From Trogon surrucura (Eukaryota; Chordata; Aves; Trogoniformes; Trogonidae), in contig CM036636.1 in NCBI GenBank assembly GCA_020746105.1, forward strand, positions 2,356,001-2,420,000: a DNA stretch of 64,000 nucleotides, given 5' to 3'. This document shows positions 15,301 to 28,626 of the stretch, piece by piece (position 1 is the first letter of the stretch; each line of letters begins with the position of its first letter). The notes under the pieces were generated by a model. That model was not told the origin of the DNA. It saw only the letters and a list, made by a program, of their open reading frames with translations, and did not search any database. The position numbers and the translations under genes are program-made.

Positions 15301-18236
15301 GTTCCTTAGGACTGGAGCTTGCTTTCCCTCTGGGCTTGTTTCACCTAGCAAAGGGGAGTCCCAGGCCATGCTGAGCCTGTTGGAGTGTTAATTAGGGCTC
15401 GTGTCTCTTTTTGGTGACTTACACTGGCTTTTGTGCACTGATTCTGGTGGGGGTGGGTAGACGCAGGTTGAGTTAAGCAGGTGGGTGTGTGATTGTGTGG
15501 CTGGCTGCTAAATTAGAAGGAGACTTTCCTGAGCAGAGGAGGACTCGGAGCTGTGCTTAGAGGAAGGCTACAGATGGTCACAGGCCTTCAGGGGACCTGC
15601 AGGTGGGGACAGCCCCTCCCTGGCCGAAGTTATCCTTGGAGCATGACTCTGCTCTGGTTGTGGCAAACTGAATGTTTCAGGCCAGAATACTTCTCAAGGA
15701 CAAATAGATAATGAGATTGACGTGCTTCTCTCTGACTTTATTAGAAGTGACTGCAAGGTATTGAATACCTGGTACGTGAACTGATAAATGATGGTACGGC
15801 ACAAGAAGATGCTGGAAAGTTGAGGCACGGACAAATAAGCTTTTCTCCAAAGCAAGAGGAAACAAATTTTTCGTCTTGTGCTGCTTTCCATGTGTTGTGC
15901 CTGTTTATGCTTCTTTGAAGCTTTTTGTTGACAGAGAGGGCAGTGACAGACACCATCTGAGGGTGCTTATGGCGGGGCAGCTGTGCAGCAAAAGTGGCAA
16001 TCCCAAGTGGAAGGGAGGTATGTTTTCTTATCACAGCCAGGGCTTTATCAAAGCCAGGCAGAATCATTAGTCCAGAGTCCAGACTGCATTTTAAGCTTTT
16101 TATGGCTCTCGAAGGGAGCAGCGGAATACTTTCTCTTGAGAGGGGACCAGCTGTACCGTGCAAAACCAGCCATGGAGACGGCAGGTCGAAGGGTACTCTG
16201 GACCTTGTGATCTTCTCCTAATATCTGATCCTGTCCTAGCAATCATGTACTCTGGGTATCTGCTTGACTGTTTGCTCTTCTTGATAGGTGGAGAACATAG
16301 TATACTTAGCTGCTATCATAGCTGGGTATGAATATTAGGAATTCGAAAAGAAAGCAATGAATAAGGTTGCAGCTACGAAGTGCTATACTGTTCATTTTAT
16401 TAATTCTTCCCAGTCTAAAAACATCCCCCCCAACACCCAAGTTCTCTGTGTGGTGTTGAGCGCTGTCTCATGATAAGATGAGGAGGAGTGTGCAGGGTTT
16501 CTTAGACTCCCGTTTCTCAAACGTTGCTTGTGCTGCTCTGTCCCAGTTCCCAAGTGGCCAGCTTTTGATGGCCAAGTGCCTGCTCACCAGAGATGGTAAG
16601 AACCTGTCTCAGACTGCTGAAGAAGAAAGATTTAGAAAATCAACCTCACTTTAATTGTAATCTAATCCTGAGTGACAGGAGCAGCAGCGTCACATTTGCA
16701 CACACATGCTTGGATTTACATCTTGCTCTAAAGGTTTTGGGTGCTTTTGGACTGTTGCATGCCAGTCTGTATGAAAACATCAGGGAAATGGTGGAAGACT
16801 TATCTTGTATTTTGTTCTTGTTAAACCACTAATAAGGTGCATGGGACATGCTGGTCAGGGCAAGGCTTCAGTGCTGGAACCAGGAGAGCGAGTGGCTCCA
16901 GGTCTCTGTATAAGGTAACCCAAGATCTAGGGTAAACACCTGGCATTTGGGTACCTAGAGATGCTGTTGGACACCAGGGTTAGGCTCTTCACTTAAATTC
17001 CGCTATCTTTGGTCTTCTGTGCCGAAGGATCTGACTAAACTGGCATGGAGGGAAGGGATCCTTTGTGAATGAGTTCAGTGAAACCAGTGGCTGCAGGATG
17101 CATTGGGGGAAGGGTAGAGTGTGTGAACTCCTGGCTACTGGGAAGGCCACTTCTCTGCCATTGGGAAACTGGCAGCACAGGCTGAGAAAGAAGTCCCACT
17201 TCCTATGCATGGCACATGTCAACTGTAATGTCACCTAGAGGGTTTGGAGAAATTCTGGATCCTCACAAAGGAACATGGCCACCTAAACAGTGCTCTTCAA
17301 ACACACATGAGGAATATCTCCTTCCTGGCATGGTCAGCATTAACTAAATCAATGACTGACAACACATGTAAGCCTTTGTCTCCTCCATTTTCCTGGATGC
17401 TGGTGGTAGTCAGGAAAATAACCTTTAATTGCTTTTTTTCATTACTAAATGAAATGAACTAATTTGCTTAGTGGAATATTGAGGAAACAGGTTGTGTTTT
17501 TCTTGTGGATATTCTTATGCTGTCAGTGCTGGAGGAGAAAGATGTCTTGGTTTCAAGAGTGGCTACAGGGGTGGGTGTGTACATGTAGGTGGTTCTCGTG
17601 ATCAGCTGTAGACATTTACAAGCATCCCGCTGGAGCAAGAAGTTCAGGTCATTCTTGAGCTAAACCCCAGGTTTTAGTCAATAATGGGTTTAACTGTTGG
17701 CTCAGTTCAAGTCAGTTTGTGTTGGACTGTGTAAGATTTAAGCAAGGAACAGACCAGAGGTAGAGATCAGAGCGGTGCTGTTCTTCCCTGGGAATAGAAA
17801 TTGTACTTGGGGCTCTCAAAACATGAGAGTGCTGCTTTCTGTGTCACACCTATGCCATAAATCTTGCTTGTAGATGCTGTGAAGGTTGTTCCTAGTGGAT
17901 GTTTCTGGAGAGAAGCTGAAGTTGGTTCTTCTCTTTCACCTCATTAAACATGTAAAAATTCCCTGTGAGGGTCTGCAAAAGAGGAAGAACCCAGTGTCAG
18001 ACTCGAATTTAGGAGCACATTGATGGTCCATGGGGTGATGTAGAGGTAGAGAAGTGAAAGATGGAAATTTGCTGCTTGGAGGAGACTGAAACTTCTTCAG
18101 CTACAAAATGTCCCTATGCTAAAGAGCTCTCAAACTAAACTGATAACCAGAAATACTTAGCTGGATATAGCTTGGTTCTGGCTCAAAGAAGACTTGAAAG
18201 AACTTAAATTGGAACTCTCATCTTATTTTCCAGTTT

Positions 18237-18252
18237 AAAAAAAAAAAAAAAA
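18237..18252. repeat. A(16) homopolymer
   Basis: An uninterrupted A run after CAGTTT. No retroelement body is recognised upstream. Confidence 0.85.
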
Positions 18253-19758
18253 GGAAGATAGAATGACTGAACTGTCTTTTGGCTTAGTTCCTCATCTCAA
18301 ACATTCTGAACCAGCATCCTTGAATAAAGTTTGGGCATGGGAACTTAGGCTGTGAAAATGATTAAAGGGTTGAAGAAATGTCTATTTAAGGAGAAATGAA
18401 AAGGCTGAGAGAGTTAAAATCAAGAGGAAAGTCTCATAAGGGTGAGATAGATAAAGAAAAAAGGAGAGGAAATCATGTTTCCCTATCTATTTTGGCAACA
18501 TTCAAAAAGCATCAGTAAAGAAATTGATGTTTTAGAACTTCTTTACTAATGGAAATGTAATTAACTCATGGAACTCATCACAAGAATTCGCTTCAGCTGA
18601 AATGGTCTCTTTTGGGTCTTGACACCAAAGGAGCCTAGAGATCATCTGCAGATTCACCAGAGAGGAAATGGATTTTTGAAGGAGGATGATTAGGCCCTTT
18701 TCCTAGTGCTCCCTGAAATAAGTTAGGTGGAAATGTGAACAGGCTGTTTCATAATTGTCCTTTTCTTTATCTTGTAATTTCTTCTGAATCATGCCCGAGA
18801 CATGACTCTGGAGCAGCAGTCTGGTCTGTTACAGCATGACCCGTGAAATACAGCAGGATATGGCAAGACTAAACTTTTGTCTTTTTATACATGAAATAAT
18901 ATCAGTAGGAGTAGTGGTATTCCATCACTTAATGTCTGATTCAAAGAGCAAACGTCTCTTTGCTAGCTGTGCTCCAGCTTAGAGAGAAACTTCAATGCTC
19001 TGGTGCTGTGTTAAGTGTGCCCATAAAACCTGCAAGCCTAAGCTCCAGGGAACAATCTGGGTTTGGAAATTGTCACTTGCTTAAAATGAATCCAAAATGG
19101 TTTCTAATAATGTAGAGGCCACTTTGATAAAAGGGTTTTGGTTCTGTAGAGGAGAGAAGTTTGGCACCATCAGACCACGTGCTGCAGAAGTGTTCCTGTG
19201 CTCTTTCCATGGTGGAACATCACCTTGACCTTGCTTTGGGAGGAGAGGTCTCTCCTCAGCTGCAGCCTTTGCAGGATTTGGAACATGGAAGAAGATTCTG
19301 GCAGGTGAAATTTTCTTGTCAGAGGGTGGCCCTGGCCTAAATGAACACATCCAGCTGCCAGAAGTTGGGCATCAAAGCTCTCATGCTGGGTAGGAGTGTT
19401 AACAAACCTCCCTCCCAATGCCAAAGACAAATCTCTGCTGCTTTTCTGGCCTCCAGTGTTGGGTGAAGGGTGGAAGCCAAAACCTGTGTAAAGTGGCAGC
19501 GAGCCGTTCCTGCACTGTGAAGAAAAACAGTTTCGACTGGTGCGTTTGGTGGGAGATGGGCAGCGCCTCTCTTGATGGTCATCAGAAGAAGGCCTAGGGA
19601 AAAAGATGAGACTAAAGCCTCAAAACTTGGGCTGGTAAAGACATGAACCACTGTATCCTGGGTGCTGTGGCTATAGACAAATACTGAAGTCTTTAAATGT
19701 CTTTTTAATCCCATTATTGTCAAAAGCTCGTAAAGATATGCTCGAAGAAAGTGATGTT

Positions 19759-19862
19759 GGATCAGTCCAAAAACATCTAGCCGGTAATGTCTGTATCCTC
19801 ATTACTGATCTATGCAGATTATCTCCACACTAATAAACATGTGCTGACATGAAAAAAAAAAA
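19759..19862 (+). repeat. Possible old retroposed fragment with poly(A) signal and A-tail
   Basis: GGATCAGTCCAAAAACATCT, followed by AGCCGGTAATGTCTGTATCC, resembles a recurrent amniote repeat with a GGATCAGACCAAAGGTCCAT-like core. Downstream lie AATAAA (19832-19837) and, 15 bases later, an 11-base A run (19852-19862). This order suggests a retroposed 3' end. No target duplication or coding frame was found, and the A run could be coincidental. Confidence 0.3.
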
Positions 19863-20487
19863 CACAAAACACCTTTCTTGCCTTCTGATGATAAATCCTA
19901 GCCTTGTTTACCCACTTTCTGGGCAGAAGCACCACAAATTCCCGGAGTTCTGTGATCAAACTTCTATCTCCTATCCTGGACTGGGTGCGGCAATCCTGAG
20001 CGACTTGTCCGGTTTAAATTTCTTTTTCTATAGTAGTGAATAAAGTACTTGAACTGGCTAGGTACAGGGTAAGAAGATTTGGAAATACCACACCTGGCTA
20101 CCAGTTGTGGAAAAATAAGACAAGTCCATGATTCACTAAGTCTATTATTAAAAGAACACTGCCTTTTCTTTTTTTTCCTCTCCCAGGTTACAACATTAAA
20201 GCTAATTATAACAGGTATAAAATTATGGTAACCCCTGACTTTCACAAGAGGTGAAAAGGACAAAGGAAGCTCAGCATGATCCAATTTCCTTGCTTTAATT
20301 GGAAGGCATGAAAGAACATGAGACTATAGCAGCAGTTAATGCTGGGTCTGAGACAGATTCAGGGTAATGCAGTTTCGGTTCTCTTGCCTAGCAGTTTGAT
20401 TGGAGTGGGGTTTTGGGTGTTCTGTGTTTCTTTGCTGCCCGTGTCATTGGCCAGTAAGGGATTTTAGGCCACTGCTTTTCTCTTTTG

Positions 20488-20550
20488 TGTCCACATTTCC
20501 ACCTCTTTAAAAATGGAGATAACGACGGTACCCGAGTTTGTAATGCACTA
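20488..20550 (-). repeat. MIR/CORE-like repeat remnant
   Basis: CCACATTTCCACCTCTTTAA, then AAATGGAGATAACGACGGTA, follows the TTTCCCCATCTGTAAAATGG-type end of MIR-like SINEs read on the opposite strand. It is diverged and lacks a promoter box. Confidence 0.42.
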
Positions 20551-22325
20551 GTGAGAAAGGCTGGTTGGCAGTATTGAAAAGTGAGTTTAAAATGTCTCAA
20601 AAGAAGTAAAAATAAATCTTTAAAAATGTTGAAATCAAGTGAGGAGAACTTGAATCAGAAGTAAAATAGATGGTAACAGCATAATCTTCTAGAAATGCAG
20701 ATGCTCACTCACAGTGAGTGGGAGAATCTTGCATGGAGCTCAGTGTTCGTGTACCACGGGGAATGTGTTAAAACGCTGGCGTGCCACACAGGGGAAATTG
20801 CAAATGTGGGTGTCTGTCAGATTTTAACCTGAGGAAAGATTGGACCTTTGGGGGAGGTGACATGCTTTGAGTGAAAGTGTCCAGAAGTATTGTCACTGAT
20901 TTGCTAGGGAATAAAAAAAAAATAAAATGGCTCTACTTTTGCTGGAGCAGAAGTGACTGACTGGAGAGAGAGGAATGTCACCCATGGCAAACTCAGTCTT
21001 TAAGATAATGTCCTGGCTTTAAATCCCTTGAACTGTGTGTAGATTTTGGAAAGATATGGCTCATGGTGTGTACAGGGGATGAATAAAAGGGAAAGGTTGG
21101 AAGTCCTTGCCTGGTTCCTCTCTCCGAGGAGAAAGACAGAGGCTGTCATGGTTTACTGCAGCGTAAGTGTAACCAGGGAAGCAGCACTGCTGAAGCCATC
21201 CACTGTAACCACTTGCCAGGTCCAGCTGTTTGGGCTTCAAAGACCTGATGTGAGAAATCAGCCAATGCCTGCTTTGCATGAGGGGGGCCCAGCGACAAAA
21301 GCAAGCAGAGCATGTATTTTATTTTTCTTCTTTTTGAAACCTGGAATACCTCCAGCTCATCAGATAGTATTTCTCCTTCTGATCACTCTAGGGCTGCCCT
21401 GTGGTCTTGCTTGTGTGGGAAGAATGAGAAAACCTTTCCTTATAATTACAAACCTCAGGTCTCTAGCAGTGGTAGGATCAATGTTGTGTGGGGTGAAATA
21501 TAGTTTCCCTTTTCTCCAGGTCACTGTAGTCCCTCCTTGCCCATTAGCAGGAATGAAATAGCACCCCTGCATCTTTTGAAACCTTTCTTTGTAGGGATGA
21601 AGGTTTGGGTGAGGCTTAATTTCTGTCTAATAGCCTGTTAAAATCTTCACATCGTTTCTTTGAGAATGCCATTAAAAATCAATTACAGTAATGGGGCTCA
21701 GTTGGAGATGTTCCGAAATATGGATAGGATCAAGATGAGTGACTTTGCAAAACAGGGCCCTTGGTGCTGCAGACATTTGCTCTTCTTGATCTTCCAGTCA
21801 CATGTATGGACCGAACCTGATCTTTGTTCTGGTCAGCTCTGCAGAAGCTGGCCAAGCTGTTCAGGGACAAGTGGAAGATGCACCATGGTGTAAGCCCACC
21901 CCCAGTGGGGCCAGGAGGGAGTATTTCTCTTGTCCTGTTATAGGTGATGCCCTAATGATCCAGTTGAGCTGTTTGCCTAAAACTGCCCCAGCATCACTGT
22001 CGGCTCTAGTTGCTCCTTCAGGCCTTGGTCATCCAATTCTGACTGCACAGCAGATATCTTCCACCTTAGGGATGTCTGGTACTCCTTGCTGCTGGCATTG
22101 CAGTGTGTCCATAAGCTTATATCGTCATGTGACAAACGGTCTGTGTTCTCGCTCTGGTCCCCAGCAGAAGGGCTATCCAATGGCTGGACACCAGTCTGGG
22201 TGAATGAAGATCTGCTTTACTGCACGATGGCCAGCACAGACTGTGTCATTTGGCCCCATCCATGAAATTAACAGCATGATTGAAGCTGAGATTGCAGGAA
22301 ATATGATGGGGAAAGCTTTTTTTAA

Positions 22326-22339
22326 TTTTTTTTTTTTTT
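22326..22339. repeat. T(14) homopolymer
   Basis: A T run that forms part of a longer T-rich stretch from about 22317. Confidence 0.8.
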
Positions 22340-24939
22340 AATCTGGAGCCTCACAGCACTAAGATGGATGAGTTGAGGTGGGGCTGGAAAGGAGTCTGTA
22401 GCAGTGACTTGGGGTGAAGAAAATGTGAGAGAGGCACAGGGCGTCTGTACCAGGACAGAGACAAGGTCTTGGTGTATGCCCATGTTGGGCACTTCACTTT
22501 GAGACTCTTAGCTCTTTTTGCAGGAGTGTTTATAGGAAGTGAAGAGATCTTTGAAAGCCAGCTGCGTTGTGCCTGCGTTTCCAAATGGCATGTGGGCAAC
22601 TCATCTCCAAGTAAGTGGTTTGAGGGATTCAGCCATGAGGCAGAGTCCCATGGTGGTGGTGGCCAAGTGTTAGGCAGTGTGACTGTGAGGTGCAGGGAAA
22701 GCCTCCATGTCTTGAGTTCTGCCCCTTGTCCTTAAGAAACTTGTGGCTGTTACTGATTACATCTGCTTTCCTCTTTAGGAATGAGGGACTTGAGCAAAAC
22801 CAAAACAACCAATAAAACTGCTAAAACACTGGCAAAAATGAGGTGAGGATTCACACGGTTTCTCTGTGTGCCTCAGACGAAGGACTTTCAAGGTGCAGCT
22901 GAAAAGAGCCGTCTCTCGCCTTTGCTGAAGCATTGACGCAGGGCGACAGGTAGAAAACTGCTGATCTGGTCCCTTCCACAGAGCTGTGTCCTGTGCAAGG
23001 GCTTCCGTCAGCCTGCTATCACCCTTCACACCTCAGGGCTGAAATCTCAGATGGCATGTGAGCTCCTTAGGCTCCCTCCCCTCCTTTGGCACCAGTTCCT
23101 GCCGATCGGCTGGAGCTCGGCATCCGACAGCTGCTGCAGACCCCGGGAAGGTGACTTGATGGAAATGACTACCGGGATGTTTGGGCTTTGCTTTTGCCCC
23201 TTGAGGCTGGGGGGTGCGGAACTTGGGGCGTTGGGCAGCTGGCTCCTGCAGTCTGTGGGGGATGCAGGTTCTCTTCCCTTGTGCTTTGATTAAACCACCT
23301 CTCGCCACTTCCCACCTCATCCGGCTCCAAGTCTGTTTGTGTGTGAGGAGCATCATTAAATCTACGAGCTTAATATGAGCCTAACCTTGTAACAGAGCGA
23401 TGGAAAGAGAGTTACTCAAGACAAACCCTGGCCAGGCTAACAGCGCAGTGCTCTTGGAAAAGAGGAAGAGTGGTGTTTCAGGCAAATACCTGGGAGCTGG
23501 GGATTTTTTTTTTTATTTTTATTTTTCAGCCTGTCTCTTGCTGTTTGTTCTCTCCCTGGCAATGGGGCTGCAATTCCAGGAACCCTGGCTTTGCTTGAGA
23601 ACACCTCTTAAGCATGGATAAAAGTAATTAAATCTCTCTGCTTTTTTTTTTTTTTGTTAGACTTATTGTAGTTCTTCAAATGTAGATTTGAGATGGGGAC
23701 AAAACGTACAAGTGGAGATCTGACATCCTGTTCCAGCATTGAGCAGGTAAATGAAGGGATGAACAGACCATTCAGAGGGCTCCAGTGCTGCTCCCAAAGC
23801 AAGGAGAGATGTTTGGTTCCTGCCAGGTGCAGCCTTTCTTACCATTCTCCTCTTTTCCCCCCATAATTAAACAGGTAAATTTAGCTGTCTGAGAAGTATT
23901 GAAAGTTATGTGGTGCAACTGCTTTGGTCATGCAGGTAACTTTTATTTCAGCTTGCTTGTAACTCTATAAAATCAAGAAAATTGTTTCATGCCATGAACA
24001 AGCACTGAAAGACCCAAGATTCTGATGAAAAGCAAGTTTGAACGGCAAGACGGTTAAAATGAAGAGTAATGTTCTTGTCTAATCTGGATTAAGAAAATTA
24101 TTTGGGCATTTAATGTTCTCAACTTCAGTTTTATTTAGGAAATTAAAACATAACATCCTTCCAAGTAGAAAAGACCAAACTCTGAATGTTTCAATTCAAC
24201 AATGTTGACATACAAAATGTTCTCCTTGTTCCTTTTCTTCAAGGAAACGTTTTGGCAAACTTGGCTGGAGTTACTGCAGTGTTGTGGTTGACTTAAATCT
24301 AGGAGGAGTGGAGGGGGAAAGAATTTGACAAAAATTATCTATTGGAAAAATTTCTCTTATGCTGCTGTGACATTCAGTTCCTGGGCAGATGGGGGCCAGC
24401 AAACAGTCAGAGCATCCTTAAAGATGCCATTTTTTGCCGAAATGCCTTCTCTGTTAATGAGTATCCCCATTGCTCTGTGCTTGCCAGTGGGAAGTGATGG
24501 CCCAGCCTGCAGAAGTTGAACCTGCTCAGGCTAATTTTAGGGCTGCATACTGATGCTGTGGTCCTTGGAGCAGGGGCATCCCACCAGGTGCCTGCTTCAT
24601 CTCCAGACTGACTTGTCCTGTCACAAAGCAGGCACGGTGCCCCCAGACGATTTTCTGCTCAGTTAGGAATTTGTCAGAAATGGGGAAATGTTGGAATTAA
24701 CCCCATCTGGCAGCATGTCTGCGCTGTGCTGGTCTTTGATCGCCTCCACGCTTCTCCGCTGGGCTCCAGCTTTGTTTGAGGCTGCAGAAGGGATGGTGCT
24801 AATCTCATTTGCCATCTTTATCGTTCAGTGCGCAGCCCTGGGTCTTATTTCCAGCTCGCTATTCAAACCCTGGGCTGACGATGGGAATCTTCATTTCCTT
24901 CTAGGCCGTTTCTAATGGACCTCGTTGCTGTAGTAAGAG

Positions 24940-25030
24940 TGCTTCACGCAAACATTAATCCATTTTCACAACATCCCAGTGAGATAGACTTTGGTGTTTC
25001 TTATTTTACAGCGGGAAGGGAGGTGTAGGA
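24940..25030 (+). repeat. MIR-like repeat remnant
   Basis: GCTTCACGCAAACATTAATC, then TTTTCACAACATCCCAGTGAG and TTATTTTACAGCGGGAAGG, follows the order CTTACAAAC...TCACAACACCCTGTGAG...CCCATTTTACAGATGAGGAA of old MIR/LINE2-like repeats. It is degraded and non-coding. Confidence 0.45.
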
Positions 25031-25958
25031 GTATGAAAGACAAAACTGACCATTAATTTTTCACTTAATGCTTTCAAAGCATGTTTTTGGGAACAGTGAT
25101 AGGCTTGTTCCTCCTATATATGGGCTTGTTCCTTGTCAAGTTTCAGGGCACCAATCCAAAATGAAAGACGTCTAAGTCTTTTCATAAAATCACTGGAGTA
25201 TTCTTACGGTCCTTCTTGATTTAGAAAGGGGCCCTGCCACTCCATCAGTTACTGAAGAACACTCAGACACCTAGAAAACATCACCTAAAAGTAGAAAACT
25301 ATAAACAATAGGAAGAGGTGGGAGTGTTTGGCTTTAAGTCTGTTGGCAAATTCATGTGCTTCTCGTCTCATGATGTGCGTACAGGAAGAAAAGAATCACG
25401 TGGGTGATGGTGGTAAAGAACGTCTTAGTGGACGTTTTAGCTTAAAGATGACAGTTTATGCAACTTGTACTGAATGCTCATCTGAAACCTTCTACCACTC
25501 ATCCCATCATTTAGCCCTGTTTGCCATCTGTTACTGAAAAGTGATTTTTTTCAAGTTGTTGGTGATATCGCTGTACTGTGGAGGAAAAAACCTTAGTGGT
25601 ATTATTTCTTTACTTGGTATATATGTACTTTAGGAGGAAAATGTCCAAGAATAATTGAGATGAATCAGTTTTCTATATGTAGATTGTTTGAATATTTAAC
25701 AGCCGAGATCTTGTAAAGCAAAAGGGGCAAGGAGCAAACACTTTATTTTTAGGACCGGGAAGTGGATGAAGCTGCTGACCTAGATCGTGTACTCCTTCCA
25801 AGAGGAGCAAAGGAAAACCAATCATAAGCAGAGTGTGTCTTTGTGTGATGGAGAGGATTTATCATATTTGTTTAAGCTGACAGAAGCAGTTGGTGCTTGT
25901 GTTGAATTGATTCAGCTGTGGAGGTAGAGAGTAAGAAAGGACTTGTGTGGAAACTTTG

Positions 25959-25976
25959 AAAAAAAAAAAAAAAAAA
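25959..25976. repeat. A(18) homopolymer
   Basis: An uninterrupted A run with no recognised element attached. Confidence 0.9.
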
Positions 25977-28035
25977 TCTTCCTTCTCTTTGAAATTGGTT
26001 TCATTTCGGTTGCCCAAACTGAAAATTCTCTGAACTGAATGCACTTTAAAAAGAAAGTAAATAATGTCAGAGAAGACCTTGCTCTCTTTCCGTCTCTTCC
26101 ACCTGGGTTATACCCCTGGGTGGGAACTGTGAGCTGCCTGGTGACAGAGCCTCCCAGAGTCCCCTTTGGGCCAGAGCTGATGTAGGTGGGATCATGCCCT
26201 GGGTCTCAAAGGCCACTGTGGGCCTTTTTGTTTCAACAGGGCAAAAATGGGCAGGTTGTGTGGCGTACCACAGGGGCATTGGCTGAGGCTCCTCTGCAAA
26301 CAACAAGAAGCAGGGGAGATTCATCTGTGAATAGAGTGGCTCTAAAAGTGTCCCCACCTTGCCACCCCCACCTGCTTTACGTTCATTTGGGGAAACAAGG
26401 CTAAGTTGTTCAAATATGTATTATATATCATTATCTGTGTGATCTTCTTCCCTGGGCAGCGATCACTTCCTTGCTTTCCCAGCTGCCACAAGGTGAAAAT
26501 CTTGGAAGTTTTGGGGCTATCTCCTTCTCCTCTACCTTACTGGTGTTTTTTCGCTGGTTACGGTGAAAGACTGGCCTTAATGCTACTGACCTGCTTGTAA
26601 AAATTAACTGTTTGTCAGGTGGGTTATAAATAGTCTCTACATTAAGCCATAGCTACAGGTTGGAAAGAAATCTGTGCTGGCACAGCATTTCTTATTGGGA
26701 GATATTGCTGCTACTTTAGAATTAAAAATAAGCACAGGATATACTGAAAGGATGGAAATAAGTGGGGAGAAAGATTGCCTTTCAGCTGAGACCAAGAATG
26801 GAAAACTTCTACCCAAAAGAAGAATATTTCTGGAAATGACAACTCAAAGCAAACGTAGATCTCTAATGCATTCACTGTTAAGTGAACGTTATTTATATTG
26901 GAGGAAAGAAACACAATGTGGCACAAGTTATTTGGCTGCATGCTTGAAAAAAAAAGAAAATCCATGAGTAGACACGCATAGTTTGCGAGTGGGGAGACTC
27001 GGATACAGATGAGATAAAGGATGAAGACTCCAGACTATTGCTCTTGTAATTTGCATTTTGTTGGTGTATATATAAAATTAAATTATGATTACATTTGCTC
27101 CAAGCAGAAGTGCTTAACAGGCATAGGAAAAGCTGTCTGAAACATTAAGCGTGTATTCAAACTAGTTTTCTTGGAATAAAATAATTAGGAGTAAATAGCT
27201 ACTCTTTTCTTGCTGAGGTGGGATCATGTTTTCTATGTCGTTTTAATAGCAAGGCTAATGCTGTATTGAGACTTTTTTCTTTTTTTTTTTTGGAGAGACA
27301 ACACATTCTTAGCCATGTGATCTTGCAAACTGCAGTTGTTTTATGTTAATGCTTCGATGCTTCTCGCTCCAAAAGGGAGATGTAAACCCCAACTGACTTG
27401 GGCTGATTTGCGTGATTGACAGATGAATTGAATTCTGGTGCAAATCTAATTATTCTTCCTTCCCTTTACTCAGCCCTTCTAAAGGTGTTACAATGGTCTA
27501 GGCTCTATAAATATGTGGTGCTGCTGTTCCTGTATCATCAGGCTCTGGGCACGTTTTGCCGGGGACTTATAGCTCGGAGGATTTTGATGTGTCAAATTCA
27601 GCACAAAAATAAGAGTGTGATGGGAAAGTGAAGGAGATCCCAGTGAACCTCCTCTTTCCCAGCTCAAAAAAATGTTCCTCCCATGTACAGAAGAGGATTT
27701 TCAGTCTGTTCATCCTCTCTGTAGTTTCTTGGCGTGGGATTCTGGATGTGACCCCTTGTAATTTGCCGCTTGGCTGCATTTTCAGGTGAGTCGCACGTGT
27801 CTTTGGAAAGGGCCTTTCCTTTCGCCTGTGGGAAAAGCAGAGATTTGTGGTTAGGTTTTAGGAATTTGCAGCAGGTGGTAGATCCTTAACAGTCTTGTTG
27901 CTGGCTTGAGGTAAGTCCTAAAATCTTTTAACCATGCTGCAATACAGAATTCCCACCTCGGGACTGGCTTGGTTGGTGCAGTTGCTGACAGAGGTCCCAC
28001 TGGTTTCTCATGGGTCCACATTCAGTTCAAGGGCG

Positions 28036-28626
28036 TGAATCAGCGAATCGTTTAGGTTGGTGAAGACCTTTAAGATCAAGTCTATTTGTTAACTTAGCAA
28101 TGCCAGGTCCACTACTAAATCATGTCCCAAAGCACCACAACTACATAGCTTTTAAATACCTCCAGGGGTGGAGACTTCACCACTTGCCTGGGCAACCCGT
28201 TCCAGTGCTGGACAACCCTTTCTGTGAAGAAGCTTTTCCTAATATCCAATCTAAACCTGTTTCTGACACAAGCCAGAATGCTGTTGGCCTTCTTGGCCAC
28301 CTGGGCACACCACTGGCTCATGTTCAGCTGCTGTCAGCCAAAGCTCCCAGGTCCTTTTCTGCTGGGCAGCTCTCCAGTCACCCCTCCCCAAGCCTGTAGC
28401 TCTTTGTGGGGCTGTCACCCAGAGGAAGGACCTGGCACCTGGCCTTGTTGAACCTCAGACAATTGGCCTCAACCCATTGATCCCGCCCCATACAGATGCC
28501 TCTGTTGAGCCCTCCTATCCTCAAACAGACCAACACTCCCGCCCAACTTGCTGAGGGGTGCACTTGATCCCCTTGCCCAGATCATTGGCAAAGCTATCAA
28601 AACTGGAAAATATTAAACAGAACGGT
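28036..28626 (-). mobile_element. CR1 LINE 3' region with internal deletions
   Basis: Read on the plus strand, GAATCGTTTAGGTTGGTGAA, TTTAAATACCTCCAGGGGTG and AATATCCAATCTAAACCT are the reverse complement of the well-known avian CR1 3' end. At about 28258 the match jumps to TTTCTGACACAAGCCAGAAT and CTGTTGGCCTTCTTGGCCAC, which lies several hundred bases further into CR1, so an internal piece is missing. A smaller gap of about 20 bases occurs near 28550. The copy also lacks the 5' part, including the reverse transcriptase, and so is not mobile. Open frames over it on either strand (for example 28115-28321) are by-products. No clear target-site duplication was seen. Confidence 0.88.
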
